Origin: Bombus terrestris
Taxonomy: Eukaryota > Arthropoda > Insecta > Hymenoptera > Apidae
Length of the DNA: 64,000 bases
NCBI RefSeq assembly: GCF_910591885.1
Contig: NC_063275.1
Location: 23,238,501-23,302,500 of the forward strand
Direction: 5' to 3'
The notes below the pieces were generated by a model. That model saw only the letters and a program-made list of their open reading frames with translations, was not told the origin of the DNA and did no database searches. Each line of letters opens with the position of its first letter. The first letter of the stretch is position 1. The position numbers and the translations under genes were made by a program. Shown here piece by piece: positions 25,801 to 36,715 of this stretch.

Positions 25801-28800
25801 TCCGTAAATACTCGCAGCTTTAAATATCTTTAAATGTGATAAACGCATGAACATCTACAGTCTATGTAGTCTATATTATAGTGAAACACAATAACTTATT
25901 ATACACAGGTATAATTTACCATTTAGTACTAATTAATATTTATTACTAATATCCATTTAGAAAATAATAAAACAATTCGTTAAATCCGTCGCTCGAAAAT
26001 CAACGCTTTTATAATAAATATATTTTATATATCTCGATGAAGAATAAATATATACGTACTTTACATGCACCAGTCACGAGTACGACGAGCAGCACGACAA
26101 CGACGACGACGACGACGACGACGGCCGCTGACGAATCTTCGTGTCCTTCGGGCGGTAAGGCCACGGAGGAGCATAGACGCGTGGGCGTGATCCAGAAATT
26201 GAAAAAATTGCGGCATGAGTCCACGGGGCACGGGATCAGACCGAACGTGATGAGTTTCGTGAAGAGCGGCAGTAAATTGCTGTCCAGAAGTCGTGACCAC
26301 AGTGGCGTTGTGCCAAGCACGAAATCGACGAAATTGGAGAGACCAAGGGTGAACGATCTGCTAAATGTGACGACGCACCGTGGAATCGTTTACAGGACCG
26401 GTGTAGGAATAGAAAGAGCGAAGGACCTGGTGCAAAGGGCAGCGATCTTGGCTGACCAGAAGCTCTCGTTCTACACAGATAAGGGCATGTCTACTCTGAA
26501 GGAGATCGTTCACCTCGACACAGTGTACAGCATTCATCTCCTCCAGGACTTTAAGTGAGTCCGCTTTTTCGTTGCATAAAAGAATGCTTCTCCGAATAAT
26601 AACACTTTATGAAAGGGAAGAATTCGCGAGACGAAGATACATGAAGTAGCGTGATTAAATTCCGAAGAAAAAAAGATACGAATACGTATGTATGTTTGAT
26701 GAGAGAACGATTGATTTAAGTATGCTTGTTATTAGACTGCGGATTTTTATGCATTTCTGAGAAGTTCGAAGATACGGAAAATTTGTTTGTTCAAAGAACG
26801 TAAGAATACGTGTATATGAATTTGTTTAACGGAAGATATATATTTATAAAGAAATGGGATAAGTAAATTACTCCCTAGCATTTTTTATTGGATAGATTTC
26901 ATACTAAAGTAGAACTATTCGTTATAATATTCAAGAGGTCTCCGCTTATGATTTTCGTTTCTTTATCTATGTTGGCAGAAACGTGAATCTGCAGAAATAT
27001 CCGCAGGCCATTTGTTATGTCGAAGTTGCAATCGCTATCTTATGTGTGTACGATGCGTAATATTTAAACTGCGGACTTTTATGCAAATTCGTATTACTGG
27101 AAATGTAGTTAAAAAGATAGAGCATCGGTAGAAAATTGTTTCACCTATCGTATATTATAGAAAACGCTACACTTTGCACATTTCATATGTTTTTTCATAT
27201 TACGCGTACTCTGTGGAATCTTGCACTTTCAGATTTTCTATAAATGCATAAAAATCCGTAGTAAAGTACGTAATGAAAATATCTGTACTTGAAGAAAAGT
27301 TGAAGGAAAGTCTGAGCGAAAAAGGAAAACACGAGAAAGAAGTAGAAATTTACATATAGCAAGGTTAAACAGCGAACCGACCGAGGAATAACAAAGGCAA
27401 TTTAAAATGTTCAGGATAGTTGATGGAGAGACTGTACATTGCATAGCAATTAGCGTTGAGGGAAGACCGAGCGTTCACGTGTTCTACGCGAAGGGTACCA
27501 CGGAACGAAGGATTTGGGCTCAAAGAATACTAGAGGCTATTACTACGGTTTTTCCCACGAAGTACACGGCTGAATTGACCAGAGTAGGATGGGCCTATTT
27601 GAAGGTAAAAAATGGAAAATGTGAATCAACTTCGAATCCAGCAGATTTTATTTAATTTATAAACTTGTTAATAGATACCAACATATCTATGCTAGAGATA
27701 GGGTATGGTAGTAATTGAAGAAGATTTCTAAGATTTAATTTCTAATGCATTTTTTTAAATTTATAATTCTCGAATATTTATAATAAACGTTAAAAGAACA
27801 GCATGATATTTAATGGCAGATATCTTAGAGAGTTTATTTCATCTGTCTTTTTTATGTATATGGAGAAGGTAATATATTTGTACAAGTATCTTCGTTCATT
27901 TTGTATTGATTATGACCGTCTTTGGAGAAAACCGCTTTCTAATGATCAAACGTCCATTTGTGAGATAATAATGACTGTCTCGTAGTCAATAATAATAAAT
28001 ACTACTGTAATAATTTGATTTTAGAATCAAATATTTATATTACTTTTGTTATGTTATCATCAAGTGAATTACATATTAAAAAACATTAGTTGATATATAT
28101 TCTAGGAAGGCGTAACAGGCACGTGGTTTCCAGCTTGGGTTCTCCTGTATCAACGAACGTTAATTTATACGAAATCTCTGGATCCTACCACGGCCATAAC
28201 TTTTGGAGAACTCGACCTTCGGAAGGCACGATGTATCGGTAAGTTTCTTGTTCTATCAAAATGATTTAATTATATATTTTTAAATAAAATATCTAGTTCT
28301 ATGCTTCATCAACAACGTTCATGAAAGTTTCCAATTTACTGTATTAATACAGTGACAAGTCATCTCGCTAATTTATTATGACAAATAAAAGAATCGATCC
28401 ACCTTGCAAGCTGGAAAAAAGGAAACAATAAAGCGTAATCTAGGACTCGAAATTTATCCTACACCAGCTTTACAATTTGCCTTACATTTACACGATTATT
28501 TCTAGAATTAAATCTCAAAGGAATAATAAATCAAATTATCGATGACCGACTTGCCCATGCGATTCTTTGAGAGAAAACAATTTTTATTTGCCACGGAACT
28601 CGTCGTAGTAAATGTACGACCCAGTAATGCAATGAAACAGTTATAAAAACGCAGCTATTACAACGAATCTTATCTGTTGGAATGCATACACGATTTTCTA
28701 CTGCCTATTTTTATATGTCTGTCTCGTAATGGTCAGAGTACAGTCACGCATTTTTAAGTGCTTATCGGAACATTTTGGGATAAGCTAAATCGTTTACTTA

Positions 28801-31800
28801 TGAATCACGGTCAAAAATGTAGTTTCGATGATTTCCACGCTCTGTTACAGTTTTACGGGAACAGGAAGGACCTAATGCAAGCGCAGGATCAGTTCCGGTG
28901 GTGGTCGTCGACGCAGGTGGTAGCGGCGCACTACATATGGCTACACCAGGAACTCACGAAGGATCCGCATGGAGACACGCGCTTTATCAAGCTGCCACTA
29001 CCTGTGGCCCCGCTTTAGAGCAGCAACAACTCACGCAAGATAACGTGCCTGTGATCCTCGACAAATGCATTAATTTCATTTATGCTCATGGTAAGCATAT
29101 GTGGAATGTAGTAGCATATGCAACAAGTGAAAGAAGATTATCATTCCGTTTTTTAATAGCATTTCAACTCTGCTCGTTATTCCCTCTAAGTAATATAATA
29201 GTATATTACTTATTAATATTATTATTATTATCACTTATAATTTATATCAATCGCTCATGCATGTAAAATAATTCGTTTTATGAAACAAAAGATATATAAA
29301 GTATATGTTAGATTCATATATCTTCCAAGCTTTGTATATGAATAAGTATATACATATATCTTGTATAACGTTATATTATATATTTTATTTTATATGATAT
29401 ATATGAAATTTGGAAAGAATCTGAATTTATCTTACTTTATTTTTATCTTCCAAGTTTCATACATATGTATAATATATATATAATAGATACAGTATTAAAT
29501 TAACTTGAACATATTGAATAACGTTAAAGGTATCATGTCGAAGGGCATTTATCGACAAAACGGATCCAATAGCGCAGTGGTTAAATTATTGAAAGCCTTT
29601 CGTCGCGACGCATGGGCGACGCAAATTACCAGGAGCGCATATACGGAACACGATGTCGCCACAGTTCTCAGAAGGTTTCTCCGTGATTTACCGAATCCAT
29701 TGTTTCCGCCTAACATTCACGATCGACTTTGTCTTACCGCAGGTAAGGACCACTTATTGTCCTTGACTTTTTGTGTTCGAACTCGCTCTCTTAACCGGAC
29801 GTTTTGACAACGAAACGGCATTGAATCGAGAAACCCGAATACGTTGAAATTATATTATATAAAAGATTAAAAAATTAATAACACATAAATAAACAATGTT
29901 ATTTCATTGCCTATACTTTAAAGTATCAATTTTGTTTTTCTAATTGCAGTATGAATGCAATAAATTATTATGGACAGAAAAATTGAATCATGTGGACACG
30001 TATTTATATATAAACTAAGGATTATGTACATCAGGTGGCCAGCGATCACTAACGGGGAACACTTGCTATTTTATAACTACAAGTACTTTATTCGGCACAA
30101 TGATACATATGCTGACTAAGAGTTCGCACGCCAGACTTTCTCGATTGTCGGAGGATCCCTTTTTGTATGTTAAACGTGCGTGACATACGTAATAACATCG
30201 TTCTAAGATAAAAGAAACTAGCATCTTCTTGTAGCTCAGACAAGCGATTTCCAAACGTGTTCGGTTTTGAATATCACTATGCAGTAAACAGTTGTCACAG
30301 CTGTCTTCGAGCGAAGCGATGACCGTTACAATTGATATGTAGTTAATCGTCAAGTGATAATGTTTCACAACAAGCAAATAACATTTTGTAACGGCTGTTC
30401 TAATTTCTGTGCATTTCTCGCGTTACACTGTAAGCAGAAACGTACACTGACCCGAAATTCCGAGCCTTTCGCGAAACAAATTTCTTCGTTGCGATTAAAG
30501 ATTGCTAACTAAAGGATCAAAGTACGAAGAATATTTAAAAGTATATGTTACTTTTTATTTAAAAAAGCATGTTTATTTAAATAAGAAGGGAAACGAAACA
30601 TCTTGCAAAACGGTACATGTAGATAAATCGCCCCTCGTATTCGTTCGTCGTTTGCATATATGTAACTATAAGAAAAATGTCAAGTTGATTCGTGTTCGCA
30701 CCCACGCGTACTTTCTCACGTGTTAGCTGGTTTTAACAGCAGCCATAATGTTGAATTTCCGGTGCCATTATACACAGATTTAATCGCTCTGCGGTGTCAT
30801 TCAATATACCTACATATTTTCACTAATTTTTAATAATGACAAAAAATAAAAAAGGAATGTATCTTTTTATCTTGAGTAGATCGATAATTATTTATTTCTT
30901 ACCTATTAAGATTTTTAGAACGTTTCAAGAATGACAAATTAGAATCGTATTTGAAAATGCATAAGAAGTATAGTTAATTAATTGTTTATTAAACAAATCT
31001 TTGTCATATAAAACAAAGTTATCGTCGTTGCGTTTTTTTTTTTTTTTTGGTTCAACGTTCTCTTTGAAATAGTTTTAATAGCAACGATAATTGACGGTTC
31101 CTGTTTGTCTCCCATGTGCCACGCGTTGAAAGGGGAGTTATGTATTTTAATAGAGCGATGGAACGAACGTTGAACTCAAATACACAAATTTCTGTACGCG
31201 TCTGCAACTTGTTTTTAGTCTGGTGCACAGCGAAACGTCGCGTGAGAATCGCGCGGAGGTCGCCGATGAATCATGGCTTTTCATAACGGGCCTTCAAGCT
31301 CCTTAGTGAAAGTAAACACATGTGCTGCTCTGATAAAAATTGCGTACAATCTTTGTTAGTCATTATTAAAGATAACGTACACTAAAATAGTATCTTGCGT
31401 TCGATGTGATTGGGATAATAATCATCAGTAAGAAACTATTCGATCTCTTATTTCTTTATTTCAAAATATGTCCATTTTGATTAAGTCGCCGGCAATCAAT
31501 TGCTTATTATTTTGACACCTATCCATGTCCAAATACACTACGTTCCACAACTGTAATGTTTTGTTTATAGGACTTTATAGCAATAACTAAATTTTAGTTA
31601 AATTAAGACTGAAATTAATTGTATATATATTAATTGTATATACAAATATAATTTTAAAAACGTAATTTTAAAAACTGTTTCAGAGACCGTCAACGATAAC
31701 GAACAAGTTTCAGCGTATAGGAAATTATTGTCCACGTTGACTCCAGTACCGGCGGCGACGCTCAGAAGAATTCTCGCTCACCTTTACTGTTTGAGTCAGC

Positions 31801-33564
31801 AGAGTTCCAAGAACCTGATGACCGGCGAGAATCTTTCGGCGATCTGGGGACCGACGTTAATGCACGCTGACGAAAGCAGCGTGGAAGAATGGAACAGATC
31901 CGAGACTAGGGTGATCGGTGACCTGATCAAACTCTATCCAAAGTTATATCAGTTAACAGCTGCGGATATGGCGAAAGAGGCAAAAATTCTGGAAATTCTC
32001 GAGAAACATCACGGTTCGAATAATGGTTTACGCGGTGCACCATCGGGTGATCTGAAAATTTGGATATATATTTTCTCAAGGGACGGGGAATGCATCAATG
32101 TGACCGTGAGAATTTCTTTCTTTTATATCTAACTTTTCCCTTGTCGTTTTATTCAGGGTATTTCAAATACGGGTGTTCGGATTTTAGATTCTCTTCTGTT
32201 CAATTTAATGATAAAGAAGGAATTTTGAAATATTATATTTTTTGTTTAGAAGATTCAAATACGCTGTGATTATGAAATAGCCTGTGTGATATCTATACTT
32301 TGTTTTTGAGAAGTATATCGCGTTTTTGTAAAATGTAAAAGAGGAATATAGTTTTTATTATAACATTTTTTAATATAACAATTCCAATATATAACAAAAA
32401 TACAGCAGTAGCTGAACTTGTATAACTACCTGCTCTTCGATACATATTTAATTTATACTGAATGTTTATTCAAAAAACGTAAGGTATTTTTATTTCTATA
32501 GATTGGACCACAAAAGACTGCGTTCGACGTGTGTCAAGAACTGGCGGAAAAGACTAACATGTCAGCTCATGAATTGTGTCTGGAGGAATATACATTGTCT
32601 GGTGCACTGGAAAGACCACTGCATCATAAAGAGCGTGTCCTCGAGGCAGTGGCAAGGTGGGGATACTGGGACCCCGAGGATAGAAAGGACAATGTCCTCA
32701 TACTTAAGAAGGATCGACTATACAAGGATATAGCACCACTGGTAAATATAATATTATAGGTAGTTACAATACCACATAATGGTTATAGAGTTCCACGAGA
32801 ATAAACTGCATTGAACCGGACAATTCATTTTAATTATATCGTGGATTTTAACTTTCTTAAATTCACTGTTATGCTATTATGCCAAATTTATTTATTTGGA
32901 TATATTATATTTTTGTTATGTTTAAAACAATAGCAAAAGCTAATTCTTTCATCTTACAATATCTTTTATTTTTAGATGAAACCACCGATGACAACGTCTG
33001 GTGAACTTAAATTTGCTGACACAAAATCGAAAAATTTTAAGAACTACCTCTTCGAATTTAGTCAAGCGAAACTTTATTGTTACAAAGACAGAGTATGCGC
33101 GAATGTATTATACGAGTGGAAAGTAGAAGATATCATTTGGTATTTAGGTCACGAGCCAAAGCGAAATCCACAGACGGGGTAAATGTATTTCCCTCTTTCA
33201 ATGCATAACAAACATCTTTTTTACCGAATTATTAGACGTATATATATATTTCTTATTGCAGATGGTCTATAACATTCATAGCTAAGAATAAAAAGCCAAC
33301 AAGGTAATGATTAAATTAAAAGTCATTTGCATGAATCAAAAAATGAAAAAAAATATAGTCATGAAATTTCCTTCGTATAGTGGAGAATATAACATCATAG
33401 ACAGCTTTTAAAAATTTTATTTTAGGTGTAAAGAAAGTCCGTACTTTGGAAATATTTTAGCAGGATCATTAAAAGAGGAACAGCATAAATGGGTAGCAGC
33501 TATGGTCTTTGGAGAATATCAGCTAAATGTTCGACCTCCCTCAGTCAATCTCATGGATCCGTGA
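16814..33564 (+). CDS. RhoGAP15B: RhoGAP protein with PH and RA domains (ARAP / RhoGAP15B-like)
   Basis: A GTPase-activating protein expected to switch off Rho-family GTPases at phosphoinositide-rich membranes. Exons: 16814-16843 (alternative start), about 21738-22499, 23589-24405, 26074-26554, 27415-27604, 28106-28238, 28851-29090, 29530-29742, 31684-32105, 32502-32741, 32976-33178, 33262-33303, 33426-33564 (TGA). All junctions from 22499 on are phase-consistent; total is about 1,300 residues. Order: Pro/Ser-rich N-terminus; PH (26.3-27.6 kb); PH (27.6-29.0 kb, terminal Trp in GSAWRHALYQA); RhoGAP (29.05-32.0 kb) with arginine finger GIYRQNG and NLSAIWGPTLM; RA (32.06-32.74 kb); PH (32.98-33.55 kb). 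No ankyrin or Arf-GAP zinc module was found, unlike vertebrate ARAPs, which fits fly RhoGAP15B. The start is uncertain: ATGs at 16814, 20325, 21678 and 21801 all suit the frame. AATAAA lies at 33733. Confidence 0.85.
16844..20238 (+). other. Large first intron of the RhoGAP gene, left part
   Basis: A+T-rich sequence with scattered short ORFs but no exon in phase with its neighbours that I could defend. A somewhat G+C-richer patch lies at 18.99-19.55 kb and contains the first copy of a CACGTGACT-headed element. Confidence 0.5.
19501..19537 (+). promoter_or_regulatory. CACGTGACT-headed element, copy 1
   Basis: An E-box CACGTGAC followed by GCGGCGATTCAA and CGCGC. It matches a second copy at 20239 at 28 of 37 positions. 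It sits in a locally G+C-richer patch. It is a possible bHLH-zip (E-box) site within a larger conserved module; function is inferred only from the duplication and motif. Confidence 0.35.
20239..20275 (+). promoter_or_regulatory. CACGTGACT-headed element, copy 2
   Basis: CACGTGACT..GCGGTGATTCAA.CGTGC, 28/37 identical to the copy at 19501. It ends 49 bp before the ATG at 20325, so it may be part of the proximal promoter of an alternative RhoGAP first exon. Confidence 0.4.
20325..20416 (+). other. Candidate alternative first coding exon of the RhoGAP gene
   Basis: The ATG opens a Ser/Glu/Asp-rich stretch (MYEANVDSSSSQCSTP.., about 30 codons) unlike random translation of the A+T-rich surroundings. 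A GTATGA donor after 20416 leaves phase 2. This fits an acceptor TTATAAG at 21709-21715, whose exon would read GPKHVAQLLRSW into the known frame. That would give a protein of about 1,331 residues. Upstream lies the CACGTGACT element. No transcript evidence. Confidence 0.4.
22500..23588 (+). other. Intron of the RhoGAP gene
   Basis: Phase-0 intron, donor CAG|GTAAAC, acceptor TTATTAACAG. A+T-rich, no other signal seen. Confidence 0.8.
24406..26073 (+). other. Intron of the RhoGAP gene with dispersed 21-bp motif copies
   Basis: Phase-1 intron between GTTCAG|GTAGTC and GCACCAG. The acceptor is short of pyrimidines, but the phase fits (G + TC gives Val). It carries two copies of the dispersed CTGCGGATTTTTATGCA-like motif, at 25683 (+) and 25844 (-). 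Confidence 0.7.
25683..27265. repeat. Cluster of five copies of a dispersed 21-bp motif
   Basis: Copies at 25683-25703 (+), 25844-25864 (-), 26733-26753 (+), 27065-27085 (+) and 27245-27265 (-) share the core CTGCGGATTTTTATGCA with a few substitutions. A sixth copy is at 54577-54597 (-). They flank the exon at 26074-26554. Most likely fragments of a dispersed repeat family. Confidence 0.6.
26094..26123 (+). repeat. Coding (ACG)n microsatellite giving a poly-Thr tract
   Basis: ACG ACA then eight ACG codons, giving ten consecutive threonines near the start of the exon that precedes the first PH domain. It is a pure triplet repeat inside a coding exon, likely to vary in length without shifting the frame. 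Confidence 0.85.
26555..27414 (+). other. Intron of the RhoGAP gene with motif cluster
   Basis: Phase-2 intron (donor TTAA|GTGAGT, acceptor ATGTTCAG). It contains three copies of the dispersed CTGCGGATTTTTATGCA-like motif, at 26733 (+), 27065 (+) and 27245 (-). Confidence 0.75.
27605..28850 (+). other. Two RhoGAP introns around the 28106-28238 exon
   Basis: Introns 27605-28105 and 28239-28850 separate exons of the second PH domain. Donors are AAG|GTAAAA and TCG|GTAAGT, acceptors ATATTCTAG and CTCTGTTACAG. An ORF across 28758-29018 in another frame is a shadow of the exon starting at 28851. Confidence 0.75.
29091..29529 (+). other. Intron of the RhoGAP gene
   Basis: Phase-1 intron within the RhoGAP domain, very A+T-rich with TATATA stretches (29.28-29.50 kb). 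Donor CATG|GTAAGC, acceptor CGTTAAAG. Confidence 0.8.
29743..31683 (+). other. Intron of the RhoGAP gene
   Basis: Phase-1 intron of 1.9 kb inside the RhoGAP domain, donor GCAG|GTAAGG, acceptor CTGTTTCAG. It holds a T16 run at 31033-31048 and a short G+C-richer patch around 31.23-31.31 kb; no exon was recognised. Confidence 0.75.
32106..32501 (+). other. Intron of the RhoGAP gene
   Basis: Phase-0 intron splitting the RA domain. Donor ACC|GTGAGA, acceptor TTTCTATAG. A+T-rich, nothing else seen. Confidence 0.75.
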
Positions 33565-34481
33565 ACAATTAACTTATTTCGTTAAGCTACGCTACTTAGT
33601 GCCTTCGAAAAGCAATTATTGTTGTATCATATATAAGTTCTTTCGTCATGAATTCAGTGCCTGTGCTTGCCTTAATGCAAAAGACAATTTTCAATATTTT
33701 TAGACGATGATCTATGTATCTATATCATGATAAATAAATGAATATAGTACTGAAAAAATATGTTACAGCATTCCGAAGGTATAAATATTCCGATCGGTGT
33801 TCATTAAATTAAAATAATTTAAAATGTATTGTACATTTACACGGGACTTTATAAAACACTTTTGTACGTAATTGTATTTTATGCAAATATTGTCAATCAT
33901 GTAATATAACGAATTGATTATACATGTAATTTTTTCATTTTTATTTTTAAATAAAGAAGCAAAATGAATCTCCATTTATACAGATTTATGTTACAATAAC
34001 CTAAATTATTTAGATATCCTCAAAATAAAATTTTTTTTAATTAAAAATCCTGTTGAATAAAATTTAACTTCAAGTTAAAGATAATCGTTTGTAAATAGTT
34101 TGTGTTGTAATTGTAGTCAATAATATTCAAACATTCGATTCGATCAATCGACTTTTGAACATGCGCAGATCTGACCTACTTTCTTTCAAAAAGAAATATA
34201 CAATGAGTGTGTAACATTGCCGTAGGTCATAGGTAACGCACGTTTAGAAAAGTGAAAATTGAGAAATCACTTTCCATACTAACTTTTCGAAATATTTCTA
34301 TTATTCATTCCAAGCAGAAAAATTGACGTATACCATCCGTCTTAATAAACAACCACGTGTCTGGAATTTCTACTGAAATTAATCATCGCATGAACATTTA
34401 AGTGCGATAATCATTTCAAACATTTCGAAGTATATTAAACATTTTATTGTTAGATACAAATCTAACGAAATACGAACAATT
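33565..34481. other. RhoGAP 3' UTR and spacer before the GST gene
   Basis: Contains the AATAAA polyadenylation signal at 33733-33738 for the RhoGAP transcript, then A+T-rich spacer and the presumed GST promoter and 5' UTR. No gene recognised. Confidence 0.6.
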
Positions 34482-35973
34482 ATGAGCAGTTTACATCTTG
34501 GGGCTGGTAAGTACATACTTATGTTATACATATCGTGTATTTTTTAGACTTGTATGTCTTCTTTAGTAAAACATGAGTTAAATTGTCAATAGTTATTATA
34601 TTTTTCTCCTTTAAATTTATAAATTTATATCGCAATTAAAAGTTTTATTGCATATATATTTTATAGTAATTACAAATCAATAAAGTATAAAACAGTACTT
34701 TCAATATCAATAAATATAATAGGTGCTTATAAACATTTATGTAATTATATTTTGAAAATCTTTCTTAAAGGCAGCGATTGTTTGCATTCTATTATACTAT
34801 TTTATAAAATGCAATTTTTATATCGTTACAAACAATTAAGACATTCTCATTCGTGGCTTTAATTGTTTGAAATTATAATTTAATTTTATTTTGTACATAA
34901 TTATATTGAATATAACTTATAGATTCTCAGAAACCAGCAGAAGTGAAAGGACAAGTTCGTTTGTATGGTATGAAATTTTGTCCTTTTACACATAGAATTC
35001 GATTAATACTTTCTTATAAAAACATTCCACATGATACTGTTAATATCAATATCAGGAATAAACCAAAATGGTACTTGGAAGTACGTATATTTTCCATAAT
35101 CTATTACTTATGTAAAAATCATATTATTAACTTTGTTTAATATCCATCATATTTAATAATATTTTTAGATTCATCCAGAGGGTAAAGTTCCTGCACTTGT
35201 TGATACTGATGGTAAAGTAATCGTTGATTCATTAGTTATAGCAAATCATTTAGATGAAAAATATCCTGAGCCTTCTTTATATGATGAAAAAACAAAAACT
35301 CGTGACTTAGAACTGTTAGATCACTATTCAAAGGTAAGAAAGTTCACGTTACAAATTTTTTCTCTTATACGCATGATTCTTTAGCAAATAATTATTTAGA
35401 ATTTATAAAATGATTTTAACAGAATAGTCATTTACTTTAGTCATTGCCTTTCAGCTTGTTAGTATTTTCTCAAACTGCATTCATAATAATGATAGCAGAC
35501 CACTTAAAGAAATTGTTGCTGAATTTTCATCTTTATTAGTAGAGTTTGAAGAGGAACTTAAAACTCGTGGAACTGTATATTTTGGAGGTTTATAAATTAA
35601 TTTCAAATCACAAATAGTTTGAAATGGAAAAATATTGATTCCATTTTTTGTTATTTTATTAGGAGCACAACCTGGTATGTTAGATATACTTATGTGGCCA
35701 TGGGTTGAACGACGAAAATCTCTATCTCTCATTTATGGAGAACCTACAAATTTCAATGATGGAAATTTCTCTCATTTAGTAAGTTCAAACATACGTGAAA
35801 AAATAATCATGTTTTTTAAAATGTAAACTAACTTTCTAAATTTATTTTAGATGAAATGGATGCAACAAATGAAGGCACAGCCATTTGTACAAGAAAATGA
35901 ATGTTCATATGAAAAATTTGCTCAGTTAGTCAAAGATTTGAAAACTGGAAATGTTGATTTCGATAAAGTTTAA
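34482..35973 (+). CDS. GSTO: Omega-class glutathione S-transferase
   Basis: A cytosolic glutathione-dependent thiol transferase / dehydroascorbate reductase-type enzyme; some insect members make the eye-pigment intermediate pyrimidodiazepine. Exons: 34482-34506, 34923-35080, 35169-35333, 35455-35587, 35663-35778, 35851-35973 (TAA). All phases agree, giving 239 residues, the normal length. The active-site cysteine is in GMKFCPFTHR, the omega hallmark instead of Tyr or Ser. The thioredoxin-fold glutathione-binding motif HPEGKVPALVDTDGK follows, with DSLVIANHLDEKYP after it. The all-helical C-terminal domain carries GAQPGMLDILMWPWVER. It sits between the RhoGAP gene (same strand) and MED23 (tail to tail, 742 bp apart). 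Which GSTO paralogue it is cannot be told; a pyrimidodiazepine synthase role is only a possibility. Confidence 0.93.
34507..34922 (+). other. First intron of the GSTO gene
   Basis: Phase-1 intron after an 8-codon first exon (donor CTG|GTAAGT, acceptor AACTTATAG). A+T-rich, no further feature. Confidence 0.85.
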
Positions 35974-36715
35974 ATCCATCAATTATTATGATAACGTGAA
36001 ATTATATTACTTTTGCAATTATGCGATAAGAAGTATTTTAATTTTTATATATATAATGCACATGTATGTATATGTTGACGCGTAATAATTTAGGTTTTGG
36101 AAATAATTATACCCAAATTTATAAGGTATCATAGTATTTATTTCATTAAATTTATCATGATTAATATCAAAATACATAGAGTAGTGTCAGTTTATAAATA
36201 GGAGCAATTACTACATAAATAAGTATGAAACTTTGAGCTTCGTAACTTATGCCTTCCACTACGACAATATACATTTATGAATCTGTTTAAAGTATCAATA
36301 CTGCTTAGTCAGATGTGCTGTGAAAAACATGTGATAAATATCATAAATACACTGTTTTGACAAAGCAACTTAAATTTGTTGTCTATAATACTTTGCTGAA
36401 ATACTTTTATCTTATGTTTATATGTCTTTTTTCACTTTATAACACGAAGATCAAATCCTTCCTTATACAACATTTTACATATTTATATGTTTTTATACAT
36501 GAAAAATGTACTTTTGCATATATTTATATTATATAGAAATATAGAAATGAAATATAGAAAATATAGAAATAATTTAAAATTCAAATGTTGGTTTCAGCAT
36601 ATTCTTCATACACTGTGTATGCAAGAAATATATTATTATAAAGACAATATGTACAATAATGAGGTATTCAATATTATCATGTATTCACTTCTGCATTGCT
36701 AGTACTAGGGACGTC
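35974..36715. other. Convergent spacer between GSTO and MED23
   Basis: The 3' UTRs of two genes meet here. Very A+T-rich, with degenerate AATATAGAAATA repeats around 36.53-36.58 kb. A 71-codon ORF at 36487 is A+T-rich chance sequence. Confidence 0.6.

Noticed and set aside
28758..29018. 86-codon ORF overlapping the second PH-domain exon
   Set aside because: It is in a different frame; the phase-consistent frame starting at 28851 reads a PH domain ending in the conserved Trp.
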